Below are positions 1 through 10,015 of a stretch of DNA of 64,000 nt, piece by piece. The notes under the pieces are model-generated. The model did not search any database, was not told the DNA's origin, and worked only from the letters and a program-made list of their open reading frames with translations. The first letter of the stretch is position 1. The number at the start of each line of letters is the position of its first letter. A program made the translations under genes and the position numbers. The DNA is from Mixophyes australis (taxonomy: Eukaryota; Chordata; Amphibia; Anura; Limnodynastidae): NCBI GenBank assembly GCA_036250195.1, contig JAVHZZ010000003.1, positions 90,478,918 to 90,542,917 of the forward strand, in the 5' to 3' direction.

Positions 1-4
1 TTGG

Positions 5-280
5 ATGCCTTGAAACATGAATGTAAGAACAGTGTGCCCAGGACTTGCCTTTCATACCATTCAGTATTTTATGGATTATTTCCTGGGACCCACACTATTA
101 AAGGCAATCCAGGAGGCCTGGAGCCTTATGAACTGTTTTAAGGACGCTATTTAGCATGCCAGGAACCGCCTCATCTTGAAAAGGGAGATGACCACCATCC
201 AGGACTGTCGCAGGCTGATCCACAGCCTGCTAAGACACTATAACACCCTTGGCAGACGTGAGAAAGAGGAAGATGATTGA
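5..280 (+). pseudogene. Unrecognised decayed coding remnant ending at a stop near 280
   Basis: One forward frame stays readable from the left edge to a TGA at about 278-280, with in-frame stops near 11 and 152. The last ~40 codons are rich in Arg, Leu and charged residues and end in an acidic run (EKEEDD). It is followed within 60 bases by an AATAAA, and by a second one about 110 bases later, which suggests the 3' end of a transcribed mobile-element gene. I do not recognise the protein. The left part lies outside the window. Confidence 0.3.
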
Positions 281-323
281 ATGTTGTCTCCCTCTTCTCC
301 TTCTCTCCCTAAGTGTTTATTCA

Positions 324-446
324 ATAAAGCCTTGCCTTGTTTCTCTCCCTCTTATCTCCTCCAACCATCACTGTTTGAAGTTTTGTTGAACGTCTTGCCT
401 TAATTTATGCACCCTTCCCTATCTTTGTATCTGTCTCAATAAAGCT
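324..446 (+). promoter_or_regulatory. Two AATAAA polyadenylation signals
   Basis: Two CAATAAAGC hexamer contexts lie about 110 bases apart (near 325 and 438) in a pyrimidine-rich stretch downstream of the decayed reading frame. The spacing and context fit the 3' end of a transcription unit. Use as a signal is inferred. Confidence 0.35.
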
Positions 447-544
447 TTGGGATTGTGATCTCCCCACCGGACCCCTCTTACCTACCGCCCCCTCACATCC
501 ACTGCTTGTTTGAATATGCTATGTCGTTTAAGTTTGCATGATTA

Positions 545-720
545 GTGCAGTACTTGATGTATAGTGTACGATGTCATATATTGTACTTTTTTACCTTGTA
601 TTGTACTAAAAAGTATGAATTATTACATTTCACGGTATACTTTGTACACTTAAATGTAATGTATTGTGTGATTTTTGTACCTTTATACAAAATAAAGATA
701 TTTTTCAATCAAAAAATTGG
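545..720 (+). mobile_element. Possible LINE (L1/Tx1-like) 3' terminal fragment
   Basis: An AT-rich segment with a run of short T/A blocks ends in ...ACAAAATAAAGATATTTTTC followed by an A-rich tail near 710-716. This resembles the AATAAA plus A-rich 3' ends seen at about 49.75 kb and 62.25 kb in this window. No coding sequence is attached, so the class is uncertain. Confidence 0.3.
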
Positions 721-960
721 TGGACAACAGTGTCCTGGTAAGACTTCATCTGTGGCTCTGGGCCTCGCTCTGACTTATGCATGGCTTTCCTATCAAGCAG
801 CTTGTGGGGGATATGTGCAGAGTTCTGAGTTATATGTGGAGAGATCTGAGTGGCATATGGGAGGTCTGAGTGGCATTTGGCAGCATGTGGGCTGTGTAAA
901 TGGTATGGGGGGTGGTCTGAGTAGCATGTGTGGGACTTTTGGAAAACGTGGGACCTGAGG
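715..960. repeat. G-rich degenerate tandem repeat
   Basis: Short diverged units around GGTCTGAGTGGCATGTG recur several times between about 835 and 935. An open frame across this stretch is a by-product of the repetition; no protein family is recognisable. Confidence 0.35.
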
Positions 961-984
961 GCATGTGATGTGCGATGGTAGTCG

Positions 985-1438
985 GTTTCCTAACTACCAC
1001 CATACCGACACTACTTACCCCTACAGTGTCATCACGAAAGTGGCATTCCCAACATCTTCATGTCCCCGACTGATGAAAAAGCTGATTTTGAAGAAATTAC
1101 ACAGATCGGGTGTCCGGCGCATAGGAATCACATCACTGGTAATAACAACAGTATTGTTAGTGCTGTTAAAGGGGCAATGCCAGTTCCCATATGGCTAGAA
1201 AGTGTACAAGGTTTATTAAAAAGCACTATCAAGCCACCATGTACTGACATTTCCCCTTTAACAGCATTAACAATACTGTCGCTTTTACCAGTGACGTCAG
1301 TCCTGTACGCCGTTCACTCGATCTGTGTAATTTCTTCAAAGTCAGCTTTTACATCAGTCTGGGACATGAAGGAAGATGCTACTTTCGTGATGACGCAGTC
1401 AGGGGTCAGTGGTATCGGCGTTATCACGTTAGGAATTT
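985..1438. mobile_element. Fold-back (hairpin) DNA element, ~195-bp arms
   Basis: The left arm (985-1180) and the reverse complement of the right arm (1248-1438) align over nearly their whole length. Shared blocks include GTCATCACGAAAGT, GAAGAAATTACACAGATCG and AGTATTGTTA. The loop is about 67 bases. The outer ends pair as TTTCCTAAC against GTTAGGAA. Reading frames on both strands across the arms mirror each other, as expected of a palindrome, and do not look like genes. No target-site duplication is clear. Confidence 0.75.
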
Positions 1439-1718
1439 TGTGGCAATTGGAGGTGTAAGAGGCATGTTGTGAAATTGCATTTTGGGATGACTGACGTGGG
1501 GGTTTCAAGGTCGTTTAGGGGCTATTTTTAATTTTGGAAATTAGGGGTCATTTTGAATGTTGGAGGGCCACACATGCAGCCCTTCAAGTATGCTAGGTTA
1601 CACATAACTGGTTTAGAAAATTAAAGCAAATGTCAGGTTGCTGTGAGTTACAGTATCTTTTTTGACACTGCTACCCACTGTATGCAACAGTTTTCATAAT
1701 GTTTCCTTATGACTCCAA

Positions 1719-1917
1719 GGGGCAGATTCAATTGGCCGCGATGTTCTAAGGCTATTTACGGTGTTATTTCAGTAAAAAATAACACTCGTTTTTGCTTGCA
1801 CCTCTATGGGGCTAGAGCAAAAATGAGCATTATCTCTGTAAAAAAAATCTGACCGAGGTGTCTCACCTCCGTTCCGGAGGCACCTTGCACAGGTATTTTT
1901 ACGATTGAATTCACCCC
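1719..1917. mobile_element. MITE, GGGGCAGATTCAATT terminal repeat family (copy 1)
   Basis: The ends are GGGGCAGATTCAATT on the left and the complement of GATTGAATTCACCCC on the right. The flanking triplets are CAA and TAA. The interior has AAAATAACAC and GAGCAAAAATGAGCATTA motifs. Related ends occur at 12.88 and 44.95 kb. Ends and 3-bp flanks suggest a PIF/Harbinger-type non-autonomous element; the superfamily is inferred. Confidence 0.6.
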
Positions 1918-2998
1918 TAAAAGTTTGGGATTGCTAAAATTGGTAGATCATATGGTTTGGATGGTGTCATAAAATAGAAAATAATTTAAGAGATACAAAA
2001 ATACACGTCTTACTAAATCACCAGATTCATCACTAGATGAATAACAGCGCTTTGCAGCTTAAACTTTCATAGATCTGTCTAAGTCTTGACTTACCATTTA
2101 AATTCAAGCTTTTTAAAATTGTTTGTGTATCTATTTCATCATTGATTGTAAGTTATGATAGGTTTGATTTGCTGTGTGTGATGGATGAGAGAGCAAATAT
2201 CCTATTCCACTTTAAAGCTTTACCTCCATGCTCGATATCCATATGTGAACTGTTATACTTTTGGGTTTACTTTTGTTCTAAAAGTATAAATTTCTGTCAT
2301 GGTAAACTATAAGTCTTATTAGTCTTTATACAGGGTATCAGTCTAGAGAGATCAGGACTTAAGAGGTAAAACTGAGAAGAGGTTAATGGAAAGCGCAGAC
2401 GAGGACAGAAAAGGTCAGGATCAAGAGTGTAAGAAATATTACTGTTGACAAGAAAGTGCGACAGAGAGAAGACATGAAAAAGACCTATTATAAGTATAAG
2501 ATACAGTGGGCTTTACAGGTATCTGCATGTAAAAGGTACAGATCTCAAGAGACTTCCAATGTGCGAAGGAGTGGAAAGTCTTTTATAAGAAGCTTGGAGA
2601 AAATTATCATTTTAAGTGGTTCTAAGGGAAAATGTTTCAGTAAAGCAAATGCCGCAACAATACATAGAAACAAAGGTACAGTCATAAAATAAGACCTTAG
2701 TGGGAAAATATAAAACAATATTGAAAGCAGAGACATAATTAGATTTTACTTGGTCAGTAGTGAGTACTGCACTGTGAGATAACATGTTTTTGCCAAAATG
2801 GGGTACCATGGTTACTCTTTATAAAACTTACATCAAACACAAGCTGAATCTGGTTTTTAAAGAGGTTAAAATATATCGGAATGAACACCTAAAAATGCAT
2901 TTTTGTGTGGAGAATAAATCTGGTGGTAAGCATAAGTAGCACTAAAGTGGGGTGTAGTTGTATAAACAGGGAACTCTATACATATCATATCATAAATT
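1918..2998. other. AT-rich sequence, nothing recognised
   Basis: Several short open frames on both strands (for example 2456-2692) have no recognisable domain, no consistent neighbours and overlap each other. I see no repeat boundaries. Confidence 0.4.
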
Positions 2999-3026
2999 GA
3001 TATATATATATATATATATATATATA
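2999..3026. repeat. (TA)n microsatellite
   Basis: About 13 uninterrupted TA dinucleotides. Confidence 0.95.
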
Positions 3027-3129
3027 GTAACAAAGGGAGGCATTTAGCTGACAATATGCAGAGAAAGTGTGCAAGCAGAGTAAGACATTAGTGCAGTTAT
3101 GCACCTAGATTGATGATAAGCCAGGCAAA

Positions 3130-3420
3130 GACTTATGTGTAACAAACAATAGTTTAAAGTTTGGTTAACTCACATGGTTTGGAAGCTCCTTCCTCATAGC
3201 AAACAGACAAGGTGTGTCTGTTAGTGCAAACAGAAGCAGTGATGGGAGTGTCCTCTTAAGGGGAAGGTGGGTGTGTCACCTGCCCATCAAGCTAGGCCTG
3301 TGGGAGGAGTGTCAGGTATAAAACCCTGCTTGTTTTCATTGTTCAGGGAGACCAATGCTGGGGAAGCTGGCTGGTCCTTAGAGAGCTGGTCTATGTCTAG
3401 CTAGCGCATAGGGTCTCCAG
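3130..3420 (+). mobile_element. Possible LTR-like segment with TATA box
   Basis: A GC-richer island within AT-rich DNA contains a TATA-like GGTATAAAACC near 3315-3325, preceded by GTGGGAGGAGTGTC and followed by a short leader. The composition and motif order fit the U3/R part of an LTR. No paired LTR or coding region was found, so this is a weak call. Confidence 0.25.
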
Positions 3421-3502
3421 AATTGCTGTGAAATTCATATGGGGCAAATACATTTTTCCATCCGGACAATAGAGCTGCATAAAAGAAGAAGTTGTTCGTG
3501 TG

Positions 3503-3540
3503 TGCTTCAGCAGTAGTGGCCTCTTGCCACAATATATATT

Positions 3541-3590
<50 letters not shown>
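3503..3590. repeat. Dispersed unit plus (TA)n tract
   Basis: A 38-base unit beginning TGTGCTTCAGCAGTAG and ending CTCTTGCCACAATATA leads directly into a compound (TA)n tract. The same unit plus TA tract recurs at 4229-4298. Confidence 0.7.
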
Positions 3591-3593
<3 letters not shown>

Positions 3594-3594
3594 A

Positions 3595-4040
3595 TGGAGG
3601 ATAGGAGAGGACAAGGCGCACAATAGTATAGTAATATAATATAAATGTTAATACAGGACCAACGAAGATCCAGAATAAAATCAATCCTTGTCACCAGAGA
3701 GATAGACCAATGGTCTTAGTGCAATGAATGAATCAGATATCACATCAACCACTCGTGTGTGTGATTATGCGTACCAGAGTTATGATCTTTTAACGCTTAT
3801 CTGGTAAAGTATCCAGGAAAGACAGGTCACACATTTTCCATGTTCCAGCAAATAGTTGAATGCCTCAGGAATGGAGCAAAATGGAAAGCACAGATGTAAT
3901 ATCTCAATAATAATTTTATTAAATGCACATAAGCCACTCACATGTCAAGTAGCAGATAATCAGCTTATCTGTAACAGCATTCACGGACCAAATACAGATG
4001 ACAAAAAACGATCCAAGGTTAAATATCACAGCAATAATTA
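3595..4040. repeat. Unclassified dispersed-repeat-like sequence
   Basis: A low-complexity-free stretch between two TA tracts contains blocks such as GGCGCACAATAGTATAGTAATA and ends in a motif near 4110 (GGCTGAAACATGTATAG). Similar short phrases occur near 38.75 kb. It may be part of a Penelope-like or other retroelement end. No protein is recognisable. Confidence 0.25.
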
Positions 4041-4042
4041 GT

Positions 4043-4094
<52 letters not shown>
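4043..4094. repeat. (CT)n(TA)n compound microsatellite
   Basis: About eight CT units run directly into about 27 TA units. Confidence 0.95.
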
Positions 4095-4097
<3 letters not shown>

Positions 4098-4118
4098 CAG
4101 CTAGAAGGCTGAAACATG

Positions 4119-4146
4119 TATAGTATATGGTTTTAATGATTGATAT

Positions 4147-4186
<40 letters not shown>

Positions 4187-4245
4187 TTAAAGCCACCTGC
4201 CTAATATTGGGTAGGTCCCCTTCGTGCTACCCCCTACTGTGCTTC
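4119..4245. mobile_element. Tc1 terminal fragments around a (TA)n tract
   Basis: ATGGTTTTAATGATTGAT at 4127-4145, a (TA)n tract at 4146-4186, and ATCATTAAAGCCACCTGCCTAATATT at 4184-4210 (first 20 bases given: ATCATTAAAGCCACCTGCCT) match the two outer ends of the Tc1-like element at 4.3-5.5 kb. This looks like an internally deleted copy, or an end duplicated with the neighbouring TA tract. Confidence 0.5.
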
Positions 4246-4265
4246 AGCAGTAGCGGGCTCTTGCC

Positions 4266-4298
<33 letters not shown>
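4229..4298. repeat. Second copy of dispersed unit plus (TA)n tract
   Basis: This repeats the TGTGCTTCAGCAGTAG...TTGCCACAATATA unit of 3503-3545 with few changes, again followed by a (TA)n tract (4268-4297). Confidence 0.7.
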
Positions 4299-4299
<1 letters not shown>

Positions 4300-5490
4300 A
4301 ATATCTATATCATTAAAGCCACCTGCCTAATATTAGTTAGGTCCCACTCATGTTACCCCCTCATGCTACCAAAACAGCTCTGAGCAGTCGAGGCATGGAC
4401 TCCAGAAGACTGGAGTCCATGCCTTGACTGATTGTGTGCTGTGGTATCTGGTGTTAAGATTCTAGCAGCAGATCCTTTATGTCCTGTAAGTTGAGAGGTG
4501 GGGCCTCAATGGCTCAGTATTTTTTCCAGCACACCCCACAGATGCTCAATGCTCATTTAAATTTGTAGGGCAAGTCAACTCCTTGACCTCTTTGTAACAT
4601 TCTTTAAACCATTCCTGAACAGTTTTTGCAGTGTGACAGGGCGCTTTATCCTGCTGAAAGAGACCACTGCCATCAAGGAATACCACTTCCATAAAGGAGT
4701 GTACTTGGTGTGCAACAATGTTTAGGTAGGTGGTACGTGTCAAAGTAACATCCTCATGAATGCCAGAACCTAAGGCTTCCCAGCAGAACATTGCCCATAT
4801 CATTTAACTGCCCCCACCGGCTTACCTTCTTCCCATAGTGCATCTTATTACCAACTCTTCCCCTGATAAACAACGCACATGCACCCGACTGTTCACATGA
4901 TATAAAAGAAAACGTGATTCATCAGACCAGGCCACTTTCTTCCATTCTTTCATGGTACAGTTCAGGTGCTGTAGGCAAGACACTTTGACTGGTTTGTGGC
5001 TACACAGCTTGATACGCAGCAAGCTGTGATGCACACTGTGTTCTCTGACACCTTTCCATCCTAGCCAGCATTACCCTTTTCAGGCAATAAGTGCTACAGT
5101 AGCTCTTCTGTGGGATTGGACCAGGCGGGCGAGCCATTACTTCCCATGCTCATCAATGAGCATTGGGTGCCCCTGACCCTGTCGCCAGTTCACTGGTTGT
5201 CCTTCCATGGATCACTTTTGTTAGTTACTAACCACTGCATACCGGGAACACCCCACAAGCCTATCACTTTGGAGATGCTCTGATGTTGTCTAGCCATTAT
5301 AATTTGACCCTTGTCAAAGTCGTTTAGATCCTTACGCTTGCCCATTTTTCCTGCTTCCAATGCAGCAAAGGTTACTGTTCATTTGCTGCCTAATATACCA
5401 CGTGTATTTATATGTGCCATTGTAAAGGGATAATCAATGTTATTTACTTCACTTGTCAGTGGTTTTAATGTTGTCATTGATCGTTGGATA
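4300..5490 (-). mobile_element. Tc1/mariner-like transposon
   Basis: The left end reads ATCATTAAAGCCACCTGCCT near 4308. The right end, read on the minus strand, contains ACATTAAAACCACTGACAAG near 5475. These are related terminal repeats. The element encloses a broken transposase on the minus strand. Length near 1.2 kb is in the normal range for Tc1 elements. Confidence 0.8.
4520..5348 (-). pseudogene. Tc1-like transposase, broken
   Basis: Read leftwards from an ATG at about 5346, the frame begins MGKRKDLNDFDKGQII, the N-terminal helix-turn-helix of Tc1 transposases, and then loses frame with several stops (about 5050-5200). At 5034-4822 the segment WSDESRFLLYHV carries the first catalytic Asp. 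At 4803-4546 LFQQDKAPCHTAKTVQEWF carries the second. The region that should hold the third acidic residue (the NPIEHLWD-like block) is collapsed to LTCPTNLNEH and a stop, so the DDE triad is incomplete. A cut-and-paste transposase that once bound the terminal repeats; not functional here. Its own element ends flank it. The family call is firm; the start is the family's usual first residues. Confidence 0.9.
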
Positions 5491-6177
5491 TCTATCTGTA
5501 GTAAACCTGTCCACTGTACTCAAATTGAGGATGCACCTAGATTGTAGCATATATTATATTTGGCCAGTGCCATATTTAAAGACAGTGTAAATGAATAAAG
5601 AAGATTTGTTTAGCATGGGTTTGCACAATAGTTTTACCTATTGTGCTAGAGCACTTGTAATGGATGGCACAATGTGGTGCTTGATTTCCACCACGCTCAT
5701 TCGATAGCACTGCAAACACTTGCGCTTTTCATGCAAATGGGAGGGATATCCCGGCACAGTCTAGTGTATTTTCTTCAGCATGCTGTGTGACAGATGACAT
5801 TGCATTGCAATTGACAAGTGGTGAGTAATCAGTGCTTGTTGAGGAGAGAGAGAACACTCCATTGCCCCCTGCTTAGAGCAGGCAGTGCTGCCACTACAGT
5901 CAAAAAACGCTAGTAAAAGCATGATATTTATCACAGGTGAAAAACTCTCATTAAAAATAATTCTGATTTATAAAATTAAGTTTAGAACAATATTTGTATT
6001 ATGTTTTGAGGTGGAAAAAGCAAATGCAACATAACATAACATTTTAAAATTAGATAACAACCCTAGACTATACTAAGATCAAATCACAACAAATTATTCG
6101 ATAATTAGCACCATAAATAATAAAGTGAAATTCATATGTACCTTATATAAACACGAATTACACATATCTTATGATGC

Positions 6178-6180
<3 letters not shown>
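5490..6180. other. No recognised content
   Basis: Mixed-composition sequence with no gene, repeat or structured RNA that I can support. Confidence 0.4.

Positions 6181-6224
<44 letters not shown>
6181..6224. repeat. (TA)n microsatellite
   Basis: About 22 TA units. Confidence 0.95.
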
Positions 6225-6227
<3 letters not shown>

Positions 6228-7334
6228 TACAAAACAAAACCGAGGGGAAAGGTGCTTATGGTGTAGTATTTTAAGGAAGTGTAGTCCCACATATCAAGGT
6301 GTGTACATATGCATACCAAATATATATTTCATGCCTGCTCATCAATACAAGAAGCCTGGGTTACTTCACTTCTACCAAGTAGATCCACTCCAGCCTTGTA
6401 GCTGATTGGAGAATGGGGCTGCACTTCTTTTCCCTGATTGGTGATTCTCCAAGCTGTCAATATGTAAAGCAGTGGTGAATCCAGGGGGTTGATCAGTGAC
6501 CCTCTCTGTGATAAAATGGGTTAAGAAGGTGAAATATAAAAATTGAGGCAAAATTCTCATTTAAACAGAGCTCCCCCCACTAAGTAAAGTATGTCTCTGT
6601 CATATAAAACAGCACATCTCTTTTGTCCTCCTATGTAAAATTAACAACTTCACTTATGCCCATTCCACCAATACTTCTAGACATATCACTCCAGAGTTAT
6701 TCTTTAGCTGCTGTGGAACAATCAGTATTGGGTTTTCTGGGCAATGTGCCTGCTTAGGGGCCTTTGTAATGGCATCCGAAATAAACTAATGGACCCTGCA
6801 GGTATAATGATATACATGGGGATTGAGGGGACTGGTGGTGGACCCCTAGAAACTTTTTCACTGCTTTGAGTGCCATTTGTTCTTATTCTGGCTATGATCC
6901 AGACTGACCCATTGCCTTTTCTAGTCACAGTTCATGTAGTCTGCAGCGTACCAATATGCCCCACCAACTTACCATTTACCAAAAGTGTCCTAATCTTGCT
7001 CCTCTTAATCATAGCAAGTGATGACTCATCCACCTCCTATCCTCTTCTCTAATTCTCTCTTTCCCAGCAGCTGCCAAAATGGTGGTGCTAGCTACTGAAC
7101 CTAACATAGATTCAGTGCAATCATTCGGAACCATTTCTGTTACTCAGCATTCTACTTCCAGTGTGAGATTCCACCCAAGAAATAGGATTCTGAATAATAA
7201 ACCCTCTCGCCAATAAGAGCAGAGTAGGCAGAGACTCCTGGCATCAATAAGCAAAATTTATAAAAGTAGATAGTAGCCTTGATTGTAGCAAATGGTTAAT
7301 ATAAAAATACTGTGTAAAAAGAACACTATTACAT
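6225..7334. other. No recognised content; small imperfect hairpin at 6398-6460
   Basis: An inverted pair (AGCTGATTGGAGAATGGGG against GGTGATTCTCCAAGCT) lies at about 6400-6455. Nothing else is recognisable. Short open frames on both strands overlap and match nothing I know. Confidence 0.4.
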
Positions 7335-8915
7335 TGTGAGGAAATGGGGAGCTACTGGACTGAAAACTTTGTATTCATTACCCATTTCTATGGTTTAATG
7401 TACTTTTTAATCCTTGGCCCAGTCTAAGTATATACACCAGAGTATCAGTGTATTATGTGCAGGGCCGGATTAACCATAGGGCTAACTGGGCTACAGCCCA
7501 GGGGCCTATGGCATCCAGGGGGCCCTTGAAAGTGCTCAGCAGCAGTATTGATCGGTCGGAGTCAGGTGCGCCACCGGCGCGATCAATGCTGCTGAGCACT
7601 TTCACTGCGGTCCTTCCCCGGCGAGCTGTAGTCTCCTTACTGAGGAGATCTCGTGAGTCTCACTCTCAAGAGATCTCCTCAGTGAAGAGCGTACAGTGCA
7701 CCGGAGAAGGAGACAAGTGCCGTGGGGGGAGGTGGGGGGGGGGGTGGGCAGCTCGGATCACGGGGTGGGGGCCCTCACGGGGGAATGGAGGCCCCCTTAG
7801 CCCAGGGACCTCCATTCCCTTAATCCGGCACTGATTATGTGTATTATTATTTGATGTTATTAGGTATATTTTGCCCTTACTATTACCTGCAATATTGTAT
7901 GTAGTATAAATATATAGAATATTGCCATACTGTGTGAAAATAACAGGACAGCAGCAGTCGTTTTGCTTGTGTAAGCTAATGTAATTACCATTTGTCTCAA
8001 ATGTCCATTGTTATGAGGTTCAGCTTAGATTTGGTTTGTAATCAAAACAATGTCTGAGTTAACGAGCTGGCAGCCCATGCTAATTAGCTAGGTTAACAGG
8101 TAATCTGAAGGGTAATAAGGTTAGAACTTCTAAATTATATGCAATGTGCTTTCACAGAAATATATTGGCTGAAATAGCTTTGGGAAATGTATCAATATGC
8201 ATCAATATAAATGTTATTGTATCTAAATGTATCACAGATTCAGATGGCGTAACACTGCTGCTACAATGTGTCAAATACTTATTGTTTCACGTAGGCATGC
8301 AGTGTAATTCCCTGCTGTAATATTGTAACCCCATGTTTAGTGTATCCAACCAAAATAGCTAATTGAGTCAAACCATTCCATTATATAATCAACATAGCAG
8401 AGACTGTATGTCTAACAGCTAAAGTGTCCACTGAGAGACCCCTGCTGTAAGGGGGAGGTTTGAGACATTTGACCGTACTTCCTGTGTATACAGCGAAGAA
8501 TATAGGGAGAGGAGAATACCAGGGAAGCTATTGTAGCTTGAAGGATCCTGGTGTACAGAATATCAGCGAAAAGGACTCTGGGCCAGGCATCGTGGTACCG
8601 CTGGAGGAAACCCTACCAGGACAGGGTCTGTGTGAGCCAGTATCCCAAGCTCTGCAACACCATAACCGTTTTGCTAATCGGTAGTGGTCATATTGCGGGA
8701 GGATAAGACTCTGAAAGAGACTGAGATAATTACTTTGGAGTGCTGACTGCAAGAGGATGCTGGAGGATACATGCTACCATTTACCCTGTAACTTGTGAAT
8801 GTCTTGTGGTGTGCTGTCGTAATAAAGCCTTATTTTATATATATTCTAGTCTACACGAGTGAGTTGAATCCCCCAGAGGGTAACCGCCATCCCAGCTAAG
8901 GGTGGTATCCTCGCA
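7335..8915 (+). repeat. 5' LTR of the RT-less retrotransposon
   Basis: Begins TGTGAGGAAATGGGG and ends ...GTGGTATCCTCGCA. It is about 1.2 kb after removing the inserted MITE. An AATAAAGCC polyadenylation signal lies at about 8821, followed by the part shared with the 3' LTR (GAGTTGAATCC... to the end). TATA-like GTATAAATATATAG is near 7906. Confidence 0.8.
7460..7833. mobile_element. hAT MITE inserted in the 5' LTR
   Basis: Ends CAGGGCCGGATTAA and the complement of TTAATCCGGCACTG are flanked by the exact 8-bp duplication ATTATGTG (7452-7459 and 7834-7841), diagnostic of hAT transposition. The uninterrupted LTR sequence at 11330-11345 shows the empty site. Inside are two nested hairpins: GAAAGTGCTCAGCAGCAG against CTGCTGAGCACTTTC, and GAGGAGATCTC against GAGATCTCCTC. 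Non-coding. Confidence 0.95.
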
Positions 8916-8917
8916 TT

Positions 8918-8935
8918 TGGTGGCAGATGTCGCAA
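8918..8935 (+). promoter_or_regulatory. Candidate primer-binding site
   Basis: TGGTGGCAGATGTCGC starts two bases after the LTR end, where reverse transcription would be primed, and opens with the TGG complementary to tRNA CCA. I cannot name the tRNA. Confidence 0.5.
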
Positions 8936-9056
8936 GAACCGGGAAGGCTGCAAAGGACGCAAGCGGTTGCGGTCCAAGAGCCTTGTAGGTATAGCACAAC
9001 GCGGCTACACAGCACCCAGTGGAAGCTTGTTAGACAACTTGCAAGAAACTTGAGCC

Positions 9057-9917
9057 ATGAACAACTATAACTCCCTAAAACTGGATGAACTCCGTGGATT
9101 ATGTGGGCAAGGGAATTTTCCACTACCCAGGATGACTTCAGGCCACAACTAGTGGAAAAACTATGCAACTGGGACCTGTGCCTACTCGATGATGCAGGCA
9201 GGATGTAAATAGCAAAGGTCGTAGCAGTGGAGCCACCTAAGTTGGGACTTATGTTGCAGAAATCCTGGAAGCCAAGGAGTTGGGAGAGGACCAAGAGTAA
9301 CCTCGAATATTGGTGCTGAGCAATGGGGGATTCATATGTGCAAAACTGTCTGAGGTGGACTTTATTAAGGAAAGTCAGGAGAACTTCCCAGATGTGGTGG
9401 GGGAATGATCCAAGGAGACTGGGATGAGCTACTACACTACCTCACTGCCCGAGGAGCAGGCCCTACTCTTTTAGGAGCAGCCAGTAAGGATTCAGGAGAT
9501 TGCAGCTACCATACAAATATCCCCCACCCTAGGCCAGTCAGCACTGCACAGTGGAAGCTATGACTATGTTCAGCTTCGTCAAGAGCTGCAGCACGTCAGT
9601 GGATCCGGAGAAAATCACCTGATCTGGTAAAAGCAGGACTGACTGAGATATTTCCCAGGCTTCTGGACTAAGTGGCAAAGTGTAACCCACAGTCCTGGAA
9701 AAAACAGAAAAGGGGCAAAGTGAAGGCCCAAAGTGTCCCAGCAACCGAGGACCAGCGACGCCAAATCGGTACAAGTCTGAAAGCGGTGCCATCGATGTGG
9801 ATACCAGGGGCATCTTCGACAGGAGTGTCCCAGGAAAGAAGATCAATCAAACCATTTCCCACCCACGGGAGTTGTTGCCAGGAGCCACTCCCGGAAAAAC
9901 AAACACTACAACCCTGA
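9057..9917 (+). pseudogene. gag of the RT-less LTR retrotransposon, broken
   Basis: An ATG at 9057, about 140 bases past the primer site, opens MNNYNSLKLDELRGLCG, which resembles the short SAP-like N-terminal helix of some Ty3-type Gag proteins. The frame soon breaks at several stops (from about 9150). The 3' part recovers a nucleocapsid zinc knuckle at 9787-9828, CHRCGYQGHLRQEC, with the CX2CX4HX4C spacing intact and basic residues on both sides. Gag would form the particle and package RNA. Upstream is the primer site; downstream protease follows in another frame. The family assignment rests on the knuckle and position; the N-terminal match is suggestive. Confidence 0.7.
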
Positions 9918-10015
9918 TGCGCCAGAAGCAAGGGGGGTAAGTTCCACTTGCAATGCTGTGGCTGGCATGAGGCAAACAACAGGAGGACAGCTTTACAAGC
10001 ACTTGAAACCTGTGT

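Noticed and set aside
545..958. 137-codon forward open frame
   Set aside because: It spans an AT-rich LINE-like tail and a G-rich degenerate repeat with no domain; a chance frame.
1060..1458. 132-codon forward frame as a gene
   Set aside because: It lies across the two arms of a palindromic element and mirrors a frame on the other strand.
7448..7834. 128-codon open frame in GC-rich sequence
   Set aside because: It coincides with a hAT MITE defined by an 8-bp duplication; the frame is open only because of GC content.
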